Shown here piece after piece: positions 1 through 8,500 of a DNA stretch of 64,000 nucleotides. Each line of letters begins with the position of its first letter. Position 1 is the stretch's first letter. Under the pieces are notes generated by a model, which made no database searches, had not been told where the DNA came from, and was given only the letters and a program-made list of their open reading frames with translations. The stretch is from assembly GCA_040221175.1 (NCBI GenBank), contig JAVJVK010000004.1, forward strand, positions 914,268-978,267, in the 5' to 3' direction. Both the position numbers and the translations under genes were made by a program. This stretch comes from Phycisphaerales bacterium. Lineage in GTDB: Bacteria; Planctomycetota; Phycisphaerae; Phycisphaerales; UBA1924.

Positions 1-529
1 CCTGGGCCGTCTCGATGCTCGGCCCAACTTCGATGGCCAGTTGGATGAGCTCCCACATGCCTTCGGGGCGGCTCTGCATCGAGCCGTACTCGGCGTTCAG
101 GGCATCGCCCCAGTCATCCATCATCGCTTCGTCGAGCACCTGGGCCTGGGAGCTGACCATGTAGCTCTGGGCTTCCTGCAGATCCCGGGCTTCCACCGCC
201 TCGACCAGGCGTCCAAGACCGCTCCATTCCCGGCCCGCGGCGGCGGCGCCGAACACGATGGCGATGTTGATCGCACCAGCGATCAAGCCGATGACGATGG
301 CCGCGATGGCCAGGCCGCCGCCCTTCTTGCGCCCGCCCGAGGTCGAAATCAGCACCAGCGCCAGCACGCCCAGCAGCAATCCCAACGGGCCAACGCCGGG
401 GATGCAGCAGGCGATCAGGCCGACCAGCGAGATGACGAACGCGAAGACCGCGAGGATGCTGGTCTTGGGCTCGAGGTATTCGGGGCCGCCGGCAAAGTCG
501 TTGGGCTGGGCGTAGGGATTGTCGCTCAT
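1..529 (-). CDS. Partial DUF4190-like membrane protein (N-terminal part)
   Basis: The gene begins at an ATG at 529 and runs off the left edge, so only the first 176 residues are visible. The start reads M-S-D-N-P-Y-A-Q-P, a Pro/Asn-rich cytoplasmic leader. Two hydrophobic spans follow, at about residues 24-60 and 70-95, separated by a short Gly-Gly-Arg-Lys-Lys loop. This two-span arrangement resembles the DUF4190 family of small membrane proteins of unknown function. After the second span comes a hydrophilic region with short helices rich in Glu and Gln, which would lie outside the membrane. It sits downstream of the cysteine desulfurase on the same strand, with a 60-base gap. The family call rests on topology only. 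Confidence 0.6.
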   Translation of the reverse strand, partial: MSDNPYAQPNDFAGGPEYLEPKTSILAVFAFVISLVGLIACCIPGVGPLGLLLGVLALVLISTSGGRKKGGGLAIAAIVIGLIAGAINIAIVFGAAAAGREWSGLGRLVEAVEARDLQEAQSYMVSSQAQVLDEAMMDDWGDALNAEYGSMQSRPEGMWELIQLAIEVGPSIETAQ

Positions 530-589
530 GCCGCAGGGTAGCCCGCCCAGAAGCCGGTCAGCGGCGGCACACGCGACACGTGGGGCTCC

Positions 590-1750
590 CTATACGGTTG
601 CGGTGACGACCTGGTGGGCCTCGACGATCGACTCGACGGCGAAGCGGACCTCGTCTTGCGTCGTATACCGGGACAGGCTTATCCGTAGCGAGCCGGCGGC
701 CTTCTTCTTATCCAGGCCCATGGCGCACAGCACCGGGCTGGGCTCGAGCGAGCCGCTGCTGCACGCCGACCCGGCCGACACGCACACGCCCATCTCGGCC
801 AGCGTGAGCAGCATGATCTCGGCGTCGGCGCCGGGAATGGCCAGGTTGGTCGTGTTCCAGAGCCGCTGGTTCGGGTCGCGCGGGCCGTTGACGCAGGCGC
901 CCTCGATGCGCTCCAGCACGCCCCGCTCCAGCTCGTCGCGCAGGGCCGCGATGCGCTCCCGGTGTGCCGGGTCGGCCAGCCACTGCTTGGCGCCCCGGGC
1001 CGCCTCGCCCAGGCCCACGATGCCCGGCACGTTCTCGGTGCCCCCCCGCCGGCCGAGCTCCTGAGAGCCGGGGGCCTGGCGGCACAGCTTTACGCCCCGG
1101 CGAATCCAGAGCGCCCCGATGCCCTTGGGCCCGTGGAACTTGTGGGCGCTGAAGGTCAGCATGTCGAACGGGCACTCGCGTACGTCGGTGTCCATGCGCC
1201 CCACCCACTGCGTGCCATCGACGTGCACGATCGCGCCGGCGTCGCGCGCGAGCTGCGCAAGCTCCATCACGGGCTGGATGGCGCCCGTCTCGTTGTTGGC
1301 CCACTGCACGCTGAGCACGGCGACCTGGTCATCGATGAGCGTGCGCGCGCCGTCGAGATCGATCGCCCCGCCCGGCCCGATGGGCAGCCAGCGGGTCTCG
1401 GCCTTGCCGCACTCGTGCAGGCCCCTGGCCAGTTCGCGGACGGCCGGGTGTTCGACGCCGCTGGTGACCAGCACCCTGCGACCGTTGGTCTTCTCGCACT
1501 GCTCGAGCGCTCCGCGGATGCCCATCTGGCAGCTCTCGGTGCCGCCCGAGCAGAAGACGATCTCGCGCTGGCCGGCGCCGATGAGGTCGGCCACGCTCCG
1601 GCGGGCCTGCTCGATGCGGGCCCGGGCCGACTGCCCGGGTCGGTGCACGCTGGAAGGATTGGCCCAGCAGTTCTCCAGGCACTCGCACACGGCCGACACC
1701 ACTTCGGGCAGCGGTCGCGTGGTCGCGTTGTTGTCCAGGTAGGCGTGCAC
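590..1750 (-). CDS. Cysteine desulfurase (NifS/IscS family)
   Basis: PLP-dependent cysteine desulfurase of 386 residues, the usual length. It removes sulfur from cysteine to give alanine and an enzyme persulfide for Fe-S cluster assembly or tRNA thiolation. The N-terminus Y-L-D-N-N-A-T-T is the family hallmark. The PLP lysine lies in S-A-H-K-F-H-G-P-K-G at about residue 204, and H-V-D-G-T-Q is the cofactor Asp/Gln region. The sulfur-accepting cysteine is in the loop S-A-G-S-A-C-S-S-G near residue 330. The start codon is GTG at 1750, giving M-H-A-Y-L-D, directly before the conserved motif. No iscU, iscA or sufBCD is nearby, so its acceptor is unknown and the gene could be named nifS, iscS or a general csd. 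Confidence 0.93.
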   Translation of the reverse strand: MHAYLDNNATTRPLPEVVSAVCECLENCWANPSSVHRPGQSARARIEQARRSVADLIGAGQREIVFCSGGTESCQMGIRGALEQCEKTNGRRVLVTSGVEHPAVRELARGLHECGKAETRWLPIGPGGAIDLDGARTLIDDQVAVLSVQWANNETGAIQPVMELAQLARDAGAIVHVDGTQWVGRMDTDVRECPFDMLTFSAHKFHGPKGIGALWIRRGVKLCRQAPGSQELGRRGGTENVPGIVGLGEAARGAKQWLADPAHRERIAALRDELERGVLERIEGACVNGPRDPNQRLWNTTNLAIPGADAEIMLLTLAEMGVCVSAGSACSSGSLEPSPVLCAMGLDKKKAAGSLRISLSRYTTQDEVRFAVESIVEAHQVVTATV

Positions 1751-1786
1751 CGGGGCGGGGTTCCTCAGGAGGCGCCGGCGACCGGA

Positions 1787-2560
1787 TCAGCGGTCGTCTT
1801 CGTCTTCGTCCTCTTCTTCGTCTTCTTCATCCTCTTCGTCGTCGTCTTCGTACTCGTCGTCGTCTTCCTCGTCTTCGTACTCGTCCTCATCCTCGTACTC
1901 GTCGTCCTCGTACTCCTCTTCTTCCTGGGCCTTCTGCCGCTCCTCGAGCAGCTCCTTGAGCTGGTCGGGGTTCAAGACGCGGACCAGGCCGTCCTTGAGG
2001 CGACGCTGGGCGAAGTTGATGATCAGGCCGAGCTCCAGTTCCAACGCCCGCAGCTTGGCGCGCGTCTGCAGGCGTTCGCCCGTGCCCACCTCGCCGGGCC
2101 GGGCGACCAGGTCGACGATGAAGCGGTCTTCGACGAACAGCGAGGCGGTGACCTGGCCGACGAGCTGGTCCTGGTAGGTCACGTCGATCTTGCGATCGGC
2201 CACGTGCTCGATGCCCGCCTCCTTCATCTCGATCTGCAGCGCCTTGTTGTACATCTCGATGGGCAGGCCCGGGCCCAGCGCCTTGTGCACCTCGATGGCG
2301 CAGCCGATGACGCGCCGGCTGATGTCGGTCAGCTCGGGGTCCAGCGCGCTCAGCGGGATGCCCTGGCGATCGTGCCCGCCCCCATGCCCGCCGTGGCCCC
2401 GCCCGTGCCCGCGGCCGCCGCCGTGCCGCCCTCGGCCGCCGCCGTGACCACCGCCATGGCCGCGTCCGCGTCCGCCGCGGCCGCGACCCCCGCCGCCGCC
2501 GCCGCCCCGGCCACCCCGATACTCACCCCGGTCGTCGTAGTCTCGCCTGTCGTTGCTCAT
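1787..2560 (-). CDS. Degenerate GxxExxY-family protein with RGG-rich N-terminus and acidic C-tail
   Basis: A 257-residue protein with three parts. Residues about 5-65 are a Gly/Arg/His-rich low-complexity segment like RGG nucleic-acid-binding regions. Residues about 70-200 match the GxxExxY (PDDEXK-like) family: a helix with V-H-K-A-L-G-P-G, then L-I-I-N-F and R-L-K-D-G near the end. Residues about 215-257 are almost only Asp and Glu. Two expected features are altered. The signature reads G-L-P-I-E-M-Y, with the Glu shifted by one position. The usual V-E-L-K-A catalytic strand reads V-D-L-V-A, losing the lysine. Nuclease activity therefore looks unlikely and RNA or DNA binding more plausible (inference). 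A G-G-A-G Shine-Dalgarno sequence precedes the ATG. Trinucleotide repetition encodes the acidic tail. Confidence 0.75.
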   Translation of the reverse strand: MSNDRRDYDDRGEYRGGRGGGGGGGRGRGGRGRGHGGGHGGGRGRHGGGRGHGRGHGGHGGGHDRQGIPLSALDPELTDISRRVIGCAIEVHKALGPGLPIEMYNKALQIEMKEAGIEHVADRKIDVTYQDQLVGQVTASLFVEDRFIVDLVARPGEVGTGERLQTRAKLRALELELGLIINFAQRRLKDGLVRVLNPDQLKELLEERQKAQEEEEYEDDEYEDEDEYEDEEDDDEYEDDDEEDEEDEEEDEDEDDR

Positions 2561-2815
2561 CTGAAGGGCTCCAAAGAATGTGTCCGGTCAGGGACGTGGA
2601 TGATTGCCGTACGCCCCCCATGGGGGCCTCGTTCCATGCGACGCGCGGGCCCGGCGGCCCGGGGACGGCCGCGTTGCTCGGCGCCGGCCCGGGATGGACG
2701 GCGGACCGGGGATCGGGCTCGAAGTCGCCACGCGAGGGACGGGCCAACCCGTACCGCCTCCGCCGCAATCCCCAAGCATACCACGAAACGGCCCCCCGCG
2801 TCGCCAGCGGCCCCA

Positions 2816-3640
2816 TCAGAACGCCGGCGTCCGTCCGCCGTCGACCGCCAGCACCGTGCCGGTGATGTAGCTGGCCGCGGGCGTGCAGTAGAACGCGACC
2901 GCCGCGGCCACCTCCTCGGGCTCGCCCAGCCGGCCCATGGGGATGCTGGCCAGGGCCTGGTCGCGTACGGCCCCCGTATCGGTCCCCTGCTTGGCCGCCT
3001 TGGCGTCGAACAGGCTGCTCAGCCTCGCCGTGTCGGTGAAGCCCGGCAGCACGCTGTTGACGGTGACCTTGTCCTGGGCCACCTCGCCGGCCAGCGTCTT
3101 GGCCCACGCCGCGACGGCCGCCCGGACGGTGTTGGAGACCCCCAGCCCGGGGATCGGGCAGCGGACCGACGTGCTGATGATGTTGACGATGCGGCCGTAG
3201 CCGTTCTTCTTCATCCCCGGCAGCACGAGATTGGCCAGGTTCTGGTTGTTCACCAGGTGGGCGGTCATGGCCTTGATGAACGCCTCGCCCGAAGCCTCGG
3301 TGATCGGCCCGCCGGGCGGCCCGCCGGTGTTGTTGACCAGGATATCGAAGCCGCCACCCCCACGAGAAGACGCCCGGTCCATGGCGCCGCTGGCCTCGTC
3401 GAGCACCATGGCCGGGTCGTGGAAGTCCGCCACGGCGACGTCGTGCTCGACGCCGTCGACCACGGGCAGTTCGGCCATGGCCTCCCCCAGCCGCTCGGGG
3501 TCGCGGGCGAACAGCGTCACGCGGCAGCCCAGCGAAGCCAGGGCGGCGGCCGAGGCCAGCCCGATGCCCTGGCTGGCCCCGCAGACCAGGGCGGTGCGTC
3601 CGTGGAGGTTGGTGTCGAAGGTGGTGGTGGGGGTCGTCAT
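2816..3640 (-). CDS. Atypical short-chain dehydrogenase/reductase (FabG-like, active-site Tyr/Lys replaced)
   Basis: An SDR-fold protein of about 274 residues taken from the ATG at 3640 (M-T-T-P-T-T-T-F). An upstream in-frame ATG would add 23 residues that look non-coding. The dinucleotide motif G-A-S-Q-G-I-G lies near residue 20, and N-N-T-G-G-P corresponds to the structural N-N-A-G. At the active site, where most SDRs have Y-x-x-x-K, this protein reads V-S-N-T-V-R-A-A-V, so tyrosine and lysine are both replaced. The C-terminus [10 protein letters not shown] is typical of FabG-like enzymes. Related bacterial SDRs with S-N-T-x-R at this place are known, but their reaction is not something I can name. 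It could bind NAD(P) without normal oxidoreductase chemistry. Confidence 0.85.
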   Translation of the reverse strand: MTTPTTTFDTNLHGRTALVCGASQGIGLASAAALASLGCRVTLFARDPERLGEAMAELPVVDGVEHDVAVADFHDPAMVLDEASGAMDRASSRGGGGFDILVNNTGGPPGGPITEASGEAFIKAMTAHLVNNQNLANLVLPGMKKNGYGRIVNIISTSVRCPIPGLGVSNTVRAAVAAWAKTLAGEVAQDKVTVNSVLPGFTDTARLSSLFDAKAAKQGTDTGAVRDQALASIPMGRLGEPEEVAAAVAFYCTPAASYITGTVLAVDGGRTPAF

Positions 3641-3789
3641 GGGCGGAGGGTACGGGGCGAGCCCGGTGCGCGCGGCCGGTGGGCTCACCGAGATGCAGCC
3701 GTCGATCATCCTGAACGAATAGCGAACAGAAGGCCCGAATGGTGCAATTGCTGCGCGTTAGGCCCGGATAACGCCGTCCTGCGCGTCGC

Positions 3790-4062
3790 GCCTTTCGAAG
3801 GGCGCGACGCGAAGGAGGCCGGGCGCGGCACGCCCGAGGCCGGGCGCGGCACTTCCTGCGCTGGTCGTGCCACGCCGTGGCAAGGGCGCATCGCATCCTG
3901 CCAAGGGCTCGCCGCGCCGTGGCAAGGGCGCATCGCATCCGGCCAAGGGCTCGCCACGCCGTGGGGCGGGCGCGGCGGGCCCCCGGCGGGACGCCGCAGG
4001 CCCATGGAAGCGTGCCGGCCGGCCCGGCCCCCGGACACGCAACGGGCCGCCCGGCGCGGGCG
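3790..4062. repeat. Degenerate tandem array with 21-bp period
   Basis: About thirteen consecutive 21-base units can be laid out with no gaps from 3790. The best copies are at 3874 and 3916 (identical 21-mers beginning GCCGTGGCAAGGGCGC) alternating with 3895 and 3937 (ATCC-GCCAAGGGCTCGCC), giving a 42-base super-repeat. Units at 3811 and 3832 share AGGCCGGGCGCGGCAC. The core G-G-G-C-G-C recurs at the same phase in most units. A perfect 10-base inverted repeat (3783-3792 with 3801-3810) opens the array. Because 21 is a multiple of three, several frames stay open and show heptad-like peptides, but no start or ribosome site supports translation. The array fills the gap between the SDR gene and the PEP-CTERM pair and ends about 50 bases before the ATG at 4115. 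Confidence 0.8.
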
Positions 4063-4114
4063 TACCTGTACGGTGGGTGGTCCATCACGCGGCCAGCCCC
4101 ACGGGAGGACCGCC

Positions 4115-4699
4115 ATGACCCGCCTCGCACCAGCCGCTCTAGCTCTCGCCTTCGCCGCCCCCGCCATGGCCCAGGCGATCCACATCCAAGCGGGTGTGTC
4201 CGGGGGCATCCCGATGCCCGGCGAACGATCGATCATCACCATGACCGCCAGCTTCAGCCCAATGGACTACGCCATGGCCGGCATCGGCACCGACCTGGTC
4301 ATCAATGAGATCCAGGGCCGGCTCGAGAACCCACGGCTCATCGCTCCGATGGACGGGCCGGGCACCACCGCCGGCGCCGTCTCGGCTACGGGCATCGACG
4401 GCATCATCGCCGGCCAGCTCAACTTCCCGATCGCGGGCATCTACGCCGACCCGACCAATCCGATCGCCTTCTGGGCGGTCGATTGGGTGTACGAAGTCGA
4501 TGATCCGAGCAACCCGGTGCTCATCGACGTGGTGACCCGGACCCGGCGCTTCGACGTGTATACCGATCGGCTGCTGGCAACCAGCGAGTTCCGCGTGGAC
4601 GAGCTCGAAGAGGGCGCCCTGTTGATCGCGGTGCCGGCACCCGCGGGCTGGCTGCCGCTGCTGGCCGGCGTGCCGCTGGCTTCCCGCCGCCGGCGGTGA
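4115..4699 (+). CDS. PEP-CTERM-type secreted protein (copy A of tandem pair)
   Basis: A 194-residue exported protein starting at the ATG at 4115, with G-G-G-A-G-G upstream. Residues 1-19 form a signal peptide ending A-P-A-M-A-Q. The mature part has no domain I recognise but shares its whole length with the next gene: Y-A-M-A-G-I-G-T-D-L-V-I-N-E, a central D-G-I-I-A-G-Q-L-N-F-P, and A-D-P-T-N-P-I-A-F-W-A-V-D. The C-terminus is V-P-A-P-A-G, about 13 hydrophobic residues, then R-R-R-R, a PEP-CTERM-type sorting signal. In other bacteria exosortase cleaves such tails for surface delivery; no exosortase is in this window. The function of the mature domain is unknown. Confidence 0.85.
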   Translation: MTRLAPAALALAFAAPAMAQAIHIQAGVSGGIPMPGERSIITMTASFSPMDYAMAGIGTDLVINEIQGRLENPRLIAPMDGPGTTAGAVSATGIDGIIAGQLNFPIAGIYADPTNPIAFWAVDWVYEVDDPSNPVLIDVVTRTRRFDVYTDRLLATSEFRVDELEEGALLIAVPAPAGWLPLLAGVPLASRRRR

Positions 4700-4889
4700 G
4701 CGTTCCGTTCGCACCGTACGGCCGCCTGCGGGAATCCTCGCCCCGAACAGGTTTGAAAAATTGTCTTTGCGCGCCGGTCGCCGCGTGCCGAATCGGATGT
4801 ATGTTCATGCTCGGCGGTGGGTCGTGTCCCCCGCATCCGTTTCGTGCCCACGGGGCGCAGTGCGCCGGCCGGGGGTGGAGAAGCAAGAA

Positions 4890-5471
4890 ATGAACCTCGT
4901 GAAGACCGTTGCGTGCCTGGCCCTCGTGGCGGGCGCCCCCGTTGCGTGCATGGCCCAGGCCATCGATTTCACCGTCGACGGCGACGCCCTGCCCGGGCAG
5001 ACCATCACCATCAGCATGACCGCCGGCTATGGCGGCACCGACTACGCCGTGGCGGGCATCGCCACCAGCGTGCTGATCAACGAAGCCCAGGGCACCTTCA
5101 GCAACGCCCGCCTGCTGGCCCCGATGAACGGCCCGGGCACCGTGCCCGGCGTGATCGGCGCGGGCAGCATCGACGGCATCATCGCCGGGCAGCTGAACTT
5201 CCCCACCGCCGGCATCTTCGCCGACCCGACCAACCCCATCGGCTTCTGGGCGGTCGACTTCACCGTCGACGGCTCGCTGAGCGGCCCGACCATCCTGGAC
5301 ATCGAGTCGATGACCAGCAAGTACGACGTGTACCTGGAGCGCACCCGCGCCACCAGCCAGAGCCGCCTGGCCGAGCTCGACGAGGGCGCCCTGCAGATCG
5401 TCATCCCTGCGCCGGCCGGTGGCCTGGCCCTGCTGGGCGGCCTTGCGATGGTGGCCCGCCGCCGCCGCTAG
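4890..5471 (+). CDS. PEP-CTERM-type secreted protein (copy B of tandem pair)
   Basis: A 193-residue paralogue of the preceding protein, apparently from tandem duplication. The ATG at 4890 is preceded by G-G-A-G and begins M-N-L-V-K; an upstream in-frame start adds 43 unlikely residues. A signal peptide ends near A-C-M-A-Q-A. Shared blocks include T-I-T-I-S-M-T-A, D-Y-A-V-A-G-I-A-T, D-G-I-I-A-G-Q-L-N-F-P-T-A-G and A-D-P-T-N-P-I-G-F-W-A-V-D. The tail is I-P-A-P-A-G-G, a hydrophobic stretch, then R-R-R-R. The 190-base gap before it has no array like that before copy A and contains an AT-richer patch (TTTGAAAAATTGTCTTTG) that may hold its promoter. Function unknown. Confidence 0.85.
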   Translation: MNLVKTVACLALVAGAPVACMAQAIDFTVDGDALPGQTITISMTAGYGGTDYAVAGIATSVLINEAQGTFSNARLLAPMNGPGTVPGVIGAGSIDGIIAGQLNFPTAGIFADPTNPIGFWAVDFTVDGSLSGPTILDIESMTSKYDVYLERTRATSQSRLAELDEGALQIVIPAPAGGLALLGGLAMVARRRR

Positions 5472-5523
5472 TTCCCCCGCCGCGTGAGCCCGGCTGGCGC
5501 GGGCGCCCTGGGCGCGCCGATCG

Positions 5524-8500
5524 TCAGGCTCGTGCGGTCCGTTCGGCAGGTTCGTGCTTTCGACCAAGCAGCCGCTTGCACAACACGTCTACCAGCGTCC
5601 GCCCCTGGCGATACTGCTCGGGCGGCCTCCAGTAGACCTCGTGCAGCGGCCTTTGCGTGTCCGCATCGCGGCGCTTGGCCCCCCCGCTGCTGGGCGTCAG
5701 GCTCGTCAGCGAGCCGGCGATGCCCTGGAGCTTGTCCAGCACCGGCCGCGGGTCGGCCGCGAACAGGATGACGTCGGCCCCGCGCACCGCGGCGCCGCTC
5801 ACGCCCGCGCTTGCCAGCGCGACGCGCAGCTCAGCCAGGCTCAGCAGGCGATCGACCTGTCCGGGCGGCTTGCCGTAGGCCTCGCTCAGGTCCTCGCGCA
5901 CGGCGTTGACCTCTTCCATGCTGCTGGCCAGCGCCATGCGGCGGTACGCGGCCATGCGGCGCACGTCGCCGGGGATGTAGCTGGCGGGGATGTAGCCCTT
6001 GAGGCCGACATCCAGCGCGATGCGGCTGTGCGTGACGCTCCGCTGGCCGGTCATCTCCTGCACGGCCTGCTCGAGCAGGCGGCAGTACATGTCGTAGCCA
6101 ACCACGGCGATGTGCCCGGACTGCTCGGAGCCCAGGAGATTGCCCGCGCCTCTGATCTCCAGGTCGCGCATGGCGATCTTGAAACCCGCCCCCAGCATGG
6201 CGTACTGCTCGACGGCGGCCAGGCGCTTCTTCGCCACGGCGCTCAATATCCCGTCCTCGGGCAGCAGCAGGTAGCAGTAGGCCCTTCGGCTGCTTCGACC
6301 GACGCGACCGCGCAGCTGGTGCAGGTCGGCCAGCCCGAAGTTGTCCGCGTCGGCGATGACCATCGTGTTGGCGCTGGGCTGGTCGATGCCGCTCTCGATG
6401 ATGGTGGTGCTGACCAGGATGTCCGCCTCGCGGCGCACGAACCGGAGCATGACGTCCTCGAGCTCGCCGCCGGGCATCTGGCCGTGGCCGACGACGATGG
6501 TGGCCTCGGGCGCCATGCCCTGGACTTCCGCCGCTCTTGCCTTGATGTCCTTCACGCGGTTGTGCACGAAGAAGACCTGGCCCTCGCGTGCCAGCTCGCG
6601 CGCGATGGCCTGCTCGATGCGGGTCCGGTCGAAGGGCATGACCTCGGTCACCACGCTCTGCCGCTCGGCGGGGGGCGTGGTCAGGCTCGAGATGTCGCGC
6701 AGGCCGAGCATCGCCATGTGCAGCGTCCGCGGGATGGGCGTGGCGCTGAGCGTGAGCACGTCGGCCTCGGTCCGCAGCCGCAGGAGTTGTTCCTTGTGCT
6801 CGACGCCGAAGCGCTGCTCCTCGTCGATGATGACCAGGCCCAGATCGGCGAAGCGCACGTCCTTGCTGAGCAACCGATGCGTGCCGATGATGACGTCGAC
6901 CTCGCCGCGGCGCAGGGCCTTGAGTGTGTCGTTGGCCTCCTTCGTCGTCTTGTAGCGTGAGACGCTCTCGACGCGGAAGGGATAGGCCGCGAAGCGCTCG
7001 CGGAACGTCCGCTCGTGCTGCTCGGCCAGCACCGTGGTGGGCACGAGCACGGCGACCTGCTTGCCGAACTCGACGGCCTTGAAGGCGGCCCGGATCGCCA
7101 GCTCGGTCTTGCCGAAGCCAACATCGCCGCAGATGAGCCGGTCCATGGGCCTCGGGCTGGCCATGTCGCGCTTGATGGCGGCGAGCGCGGCGAGCTGGTC
7201 GTCGGTTTCCTGGTAGGGGAACTCGGCCTCGAACTCTTTCTGCCACGTCGTGTCGGCGGGATACGCAATGCCCGGGCTGGCCTCGCGCGCCGCGCGCACG
7301 CGCAGCAGCTCGCCGGCCAGGTCCTTGACCGACTCAGCGACTTTTTCCTTCTGGTTCTTCCACCGCGCCCCGCCGAGTTGGCTGAGCGGTGGCGTGCCGC
7401 TGAAGCCGCCCACATACTTCTGCATCAGGTCGACCTGCGTGGCCGGCACGTGCAGGCGGGCGCGGTCCTTGAACTCGAGGGTCAGGAACTCCTCGATGTT
7501 GAAGTCGTTGGGCTTTTTCTTCTTCCTGCCCTTGGCGGCTTGCGCGATGTCCGTGCTCTTGCCCGAGCCATCGATCTCCATGAGCGTGAGCCCGACGAAG
7601 CGCGCGATGCCGTGGTCGGCGTGCACCACATGATCGCCGGGCGCGAAGTCCAGGAACGCGTCGACGGTGCGCACGCTCTTGATGCGCGCGTGCCGCCGGC
7701 GCACCGGCGCCCGGCCCAGCATCTCGTGCAGGGGCAATACCGCGATCGTCTCGGGCTGCCTCCACACGAACCCGTGCGCGATGGCCGCGTGCCAGGGCTC
7801 CAGGTTGGTGACGCCCGCCTCTTCCATGAGCTCGCCCAGGCGGCTGATCTCGCCCGGCGTGGCGCAGGGCACGAGCACCCGCGAGTTTTCTTCTACCGCC
7901 CACTTCCCGGCGGCGGCAACGACATCGATCGCGCTCTCGGCGCCAGCCCCCTTGAAGTCTGGCGGGCGCTCCACCGGCAACGCGAGTTCGTCGGCGTCGC
8001 CCGTGCTCGAGTACTGGTTCAGCTCGGCGAAGGCGTGCAGCTTCTCCTGCGCGAGCTTCACGATCTTCGTGTGCGCGATCACGCCCGACTCGGCCCTCAC
8101 CCGCTCGTAATACCCGCGGCCCTGCTCGCTGACCTCCAGCGTTTCGACCAGCAGCCCGAACGCGCTCGCCGGGCAGTGCTCGACAAAGCAGACGCCCGCG
8201 CCCTGAGCCTGCTCGCCCTCCACGGCGGCCGGCAGGTCGACGGCATCCATCGTCGTGACGCTGGCCAGGCTCTGCACGTCGATTTCGGCAATGCGGTCGA
8301 GCTCGTCGCCGAAGAAGTCCAGCCGCACGGGTACGGCGGCGTCCTGATCAGTGCCCGGCGCGGCGGGGAACACGTCGACGATGCCGCCGCGCTGGGCGAA
8401 CTGGCCCGGCTCGTCGACGGCGTCAACGCGGTCGTAGCCGGCCTCGCCCAGCCAGCGAACGAGTTCGCCGGGGTCGACGCGGTCGCCCTTGCTCACGCGT

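Noticed and set aside
41-541. Plus-strand open frame at the left edge
   Set aside because: The opposite strand gives a sensible membrane protein with an ATG at 529; the plus frame has low-complexity Asp/Arg/Gln composition.
3790-4062. CRISPR array
   Set aside because: The units are contiguous, degenerate and without unique spacers, and no cas gene is present.
962-4114. A long plus-strand open frame leading into the first PEP-CTERM protein
   Set aside because: It runs opposite the cysteine desulfurase, GxxExxY and SDR genes and has no recognisable domain. The signal peptide at 4115 shows where the real gene starts.
3706-4242. Heptad-repeat peptides encoded across the 21-bp array
   Set aside because: Any 21-bp repeat yields heptads in all open frames; there is no start codon with a ribosome site, and frames are open on both strands.
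5554-6960. Plus-strand frames opposite mfd
   Set aside because: They are shadows of helicase motifs on the minus strand and lack any domain.
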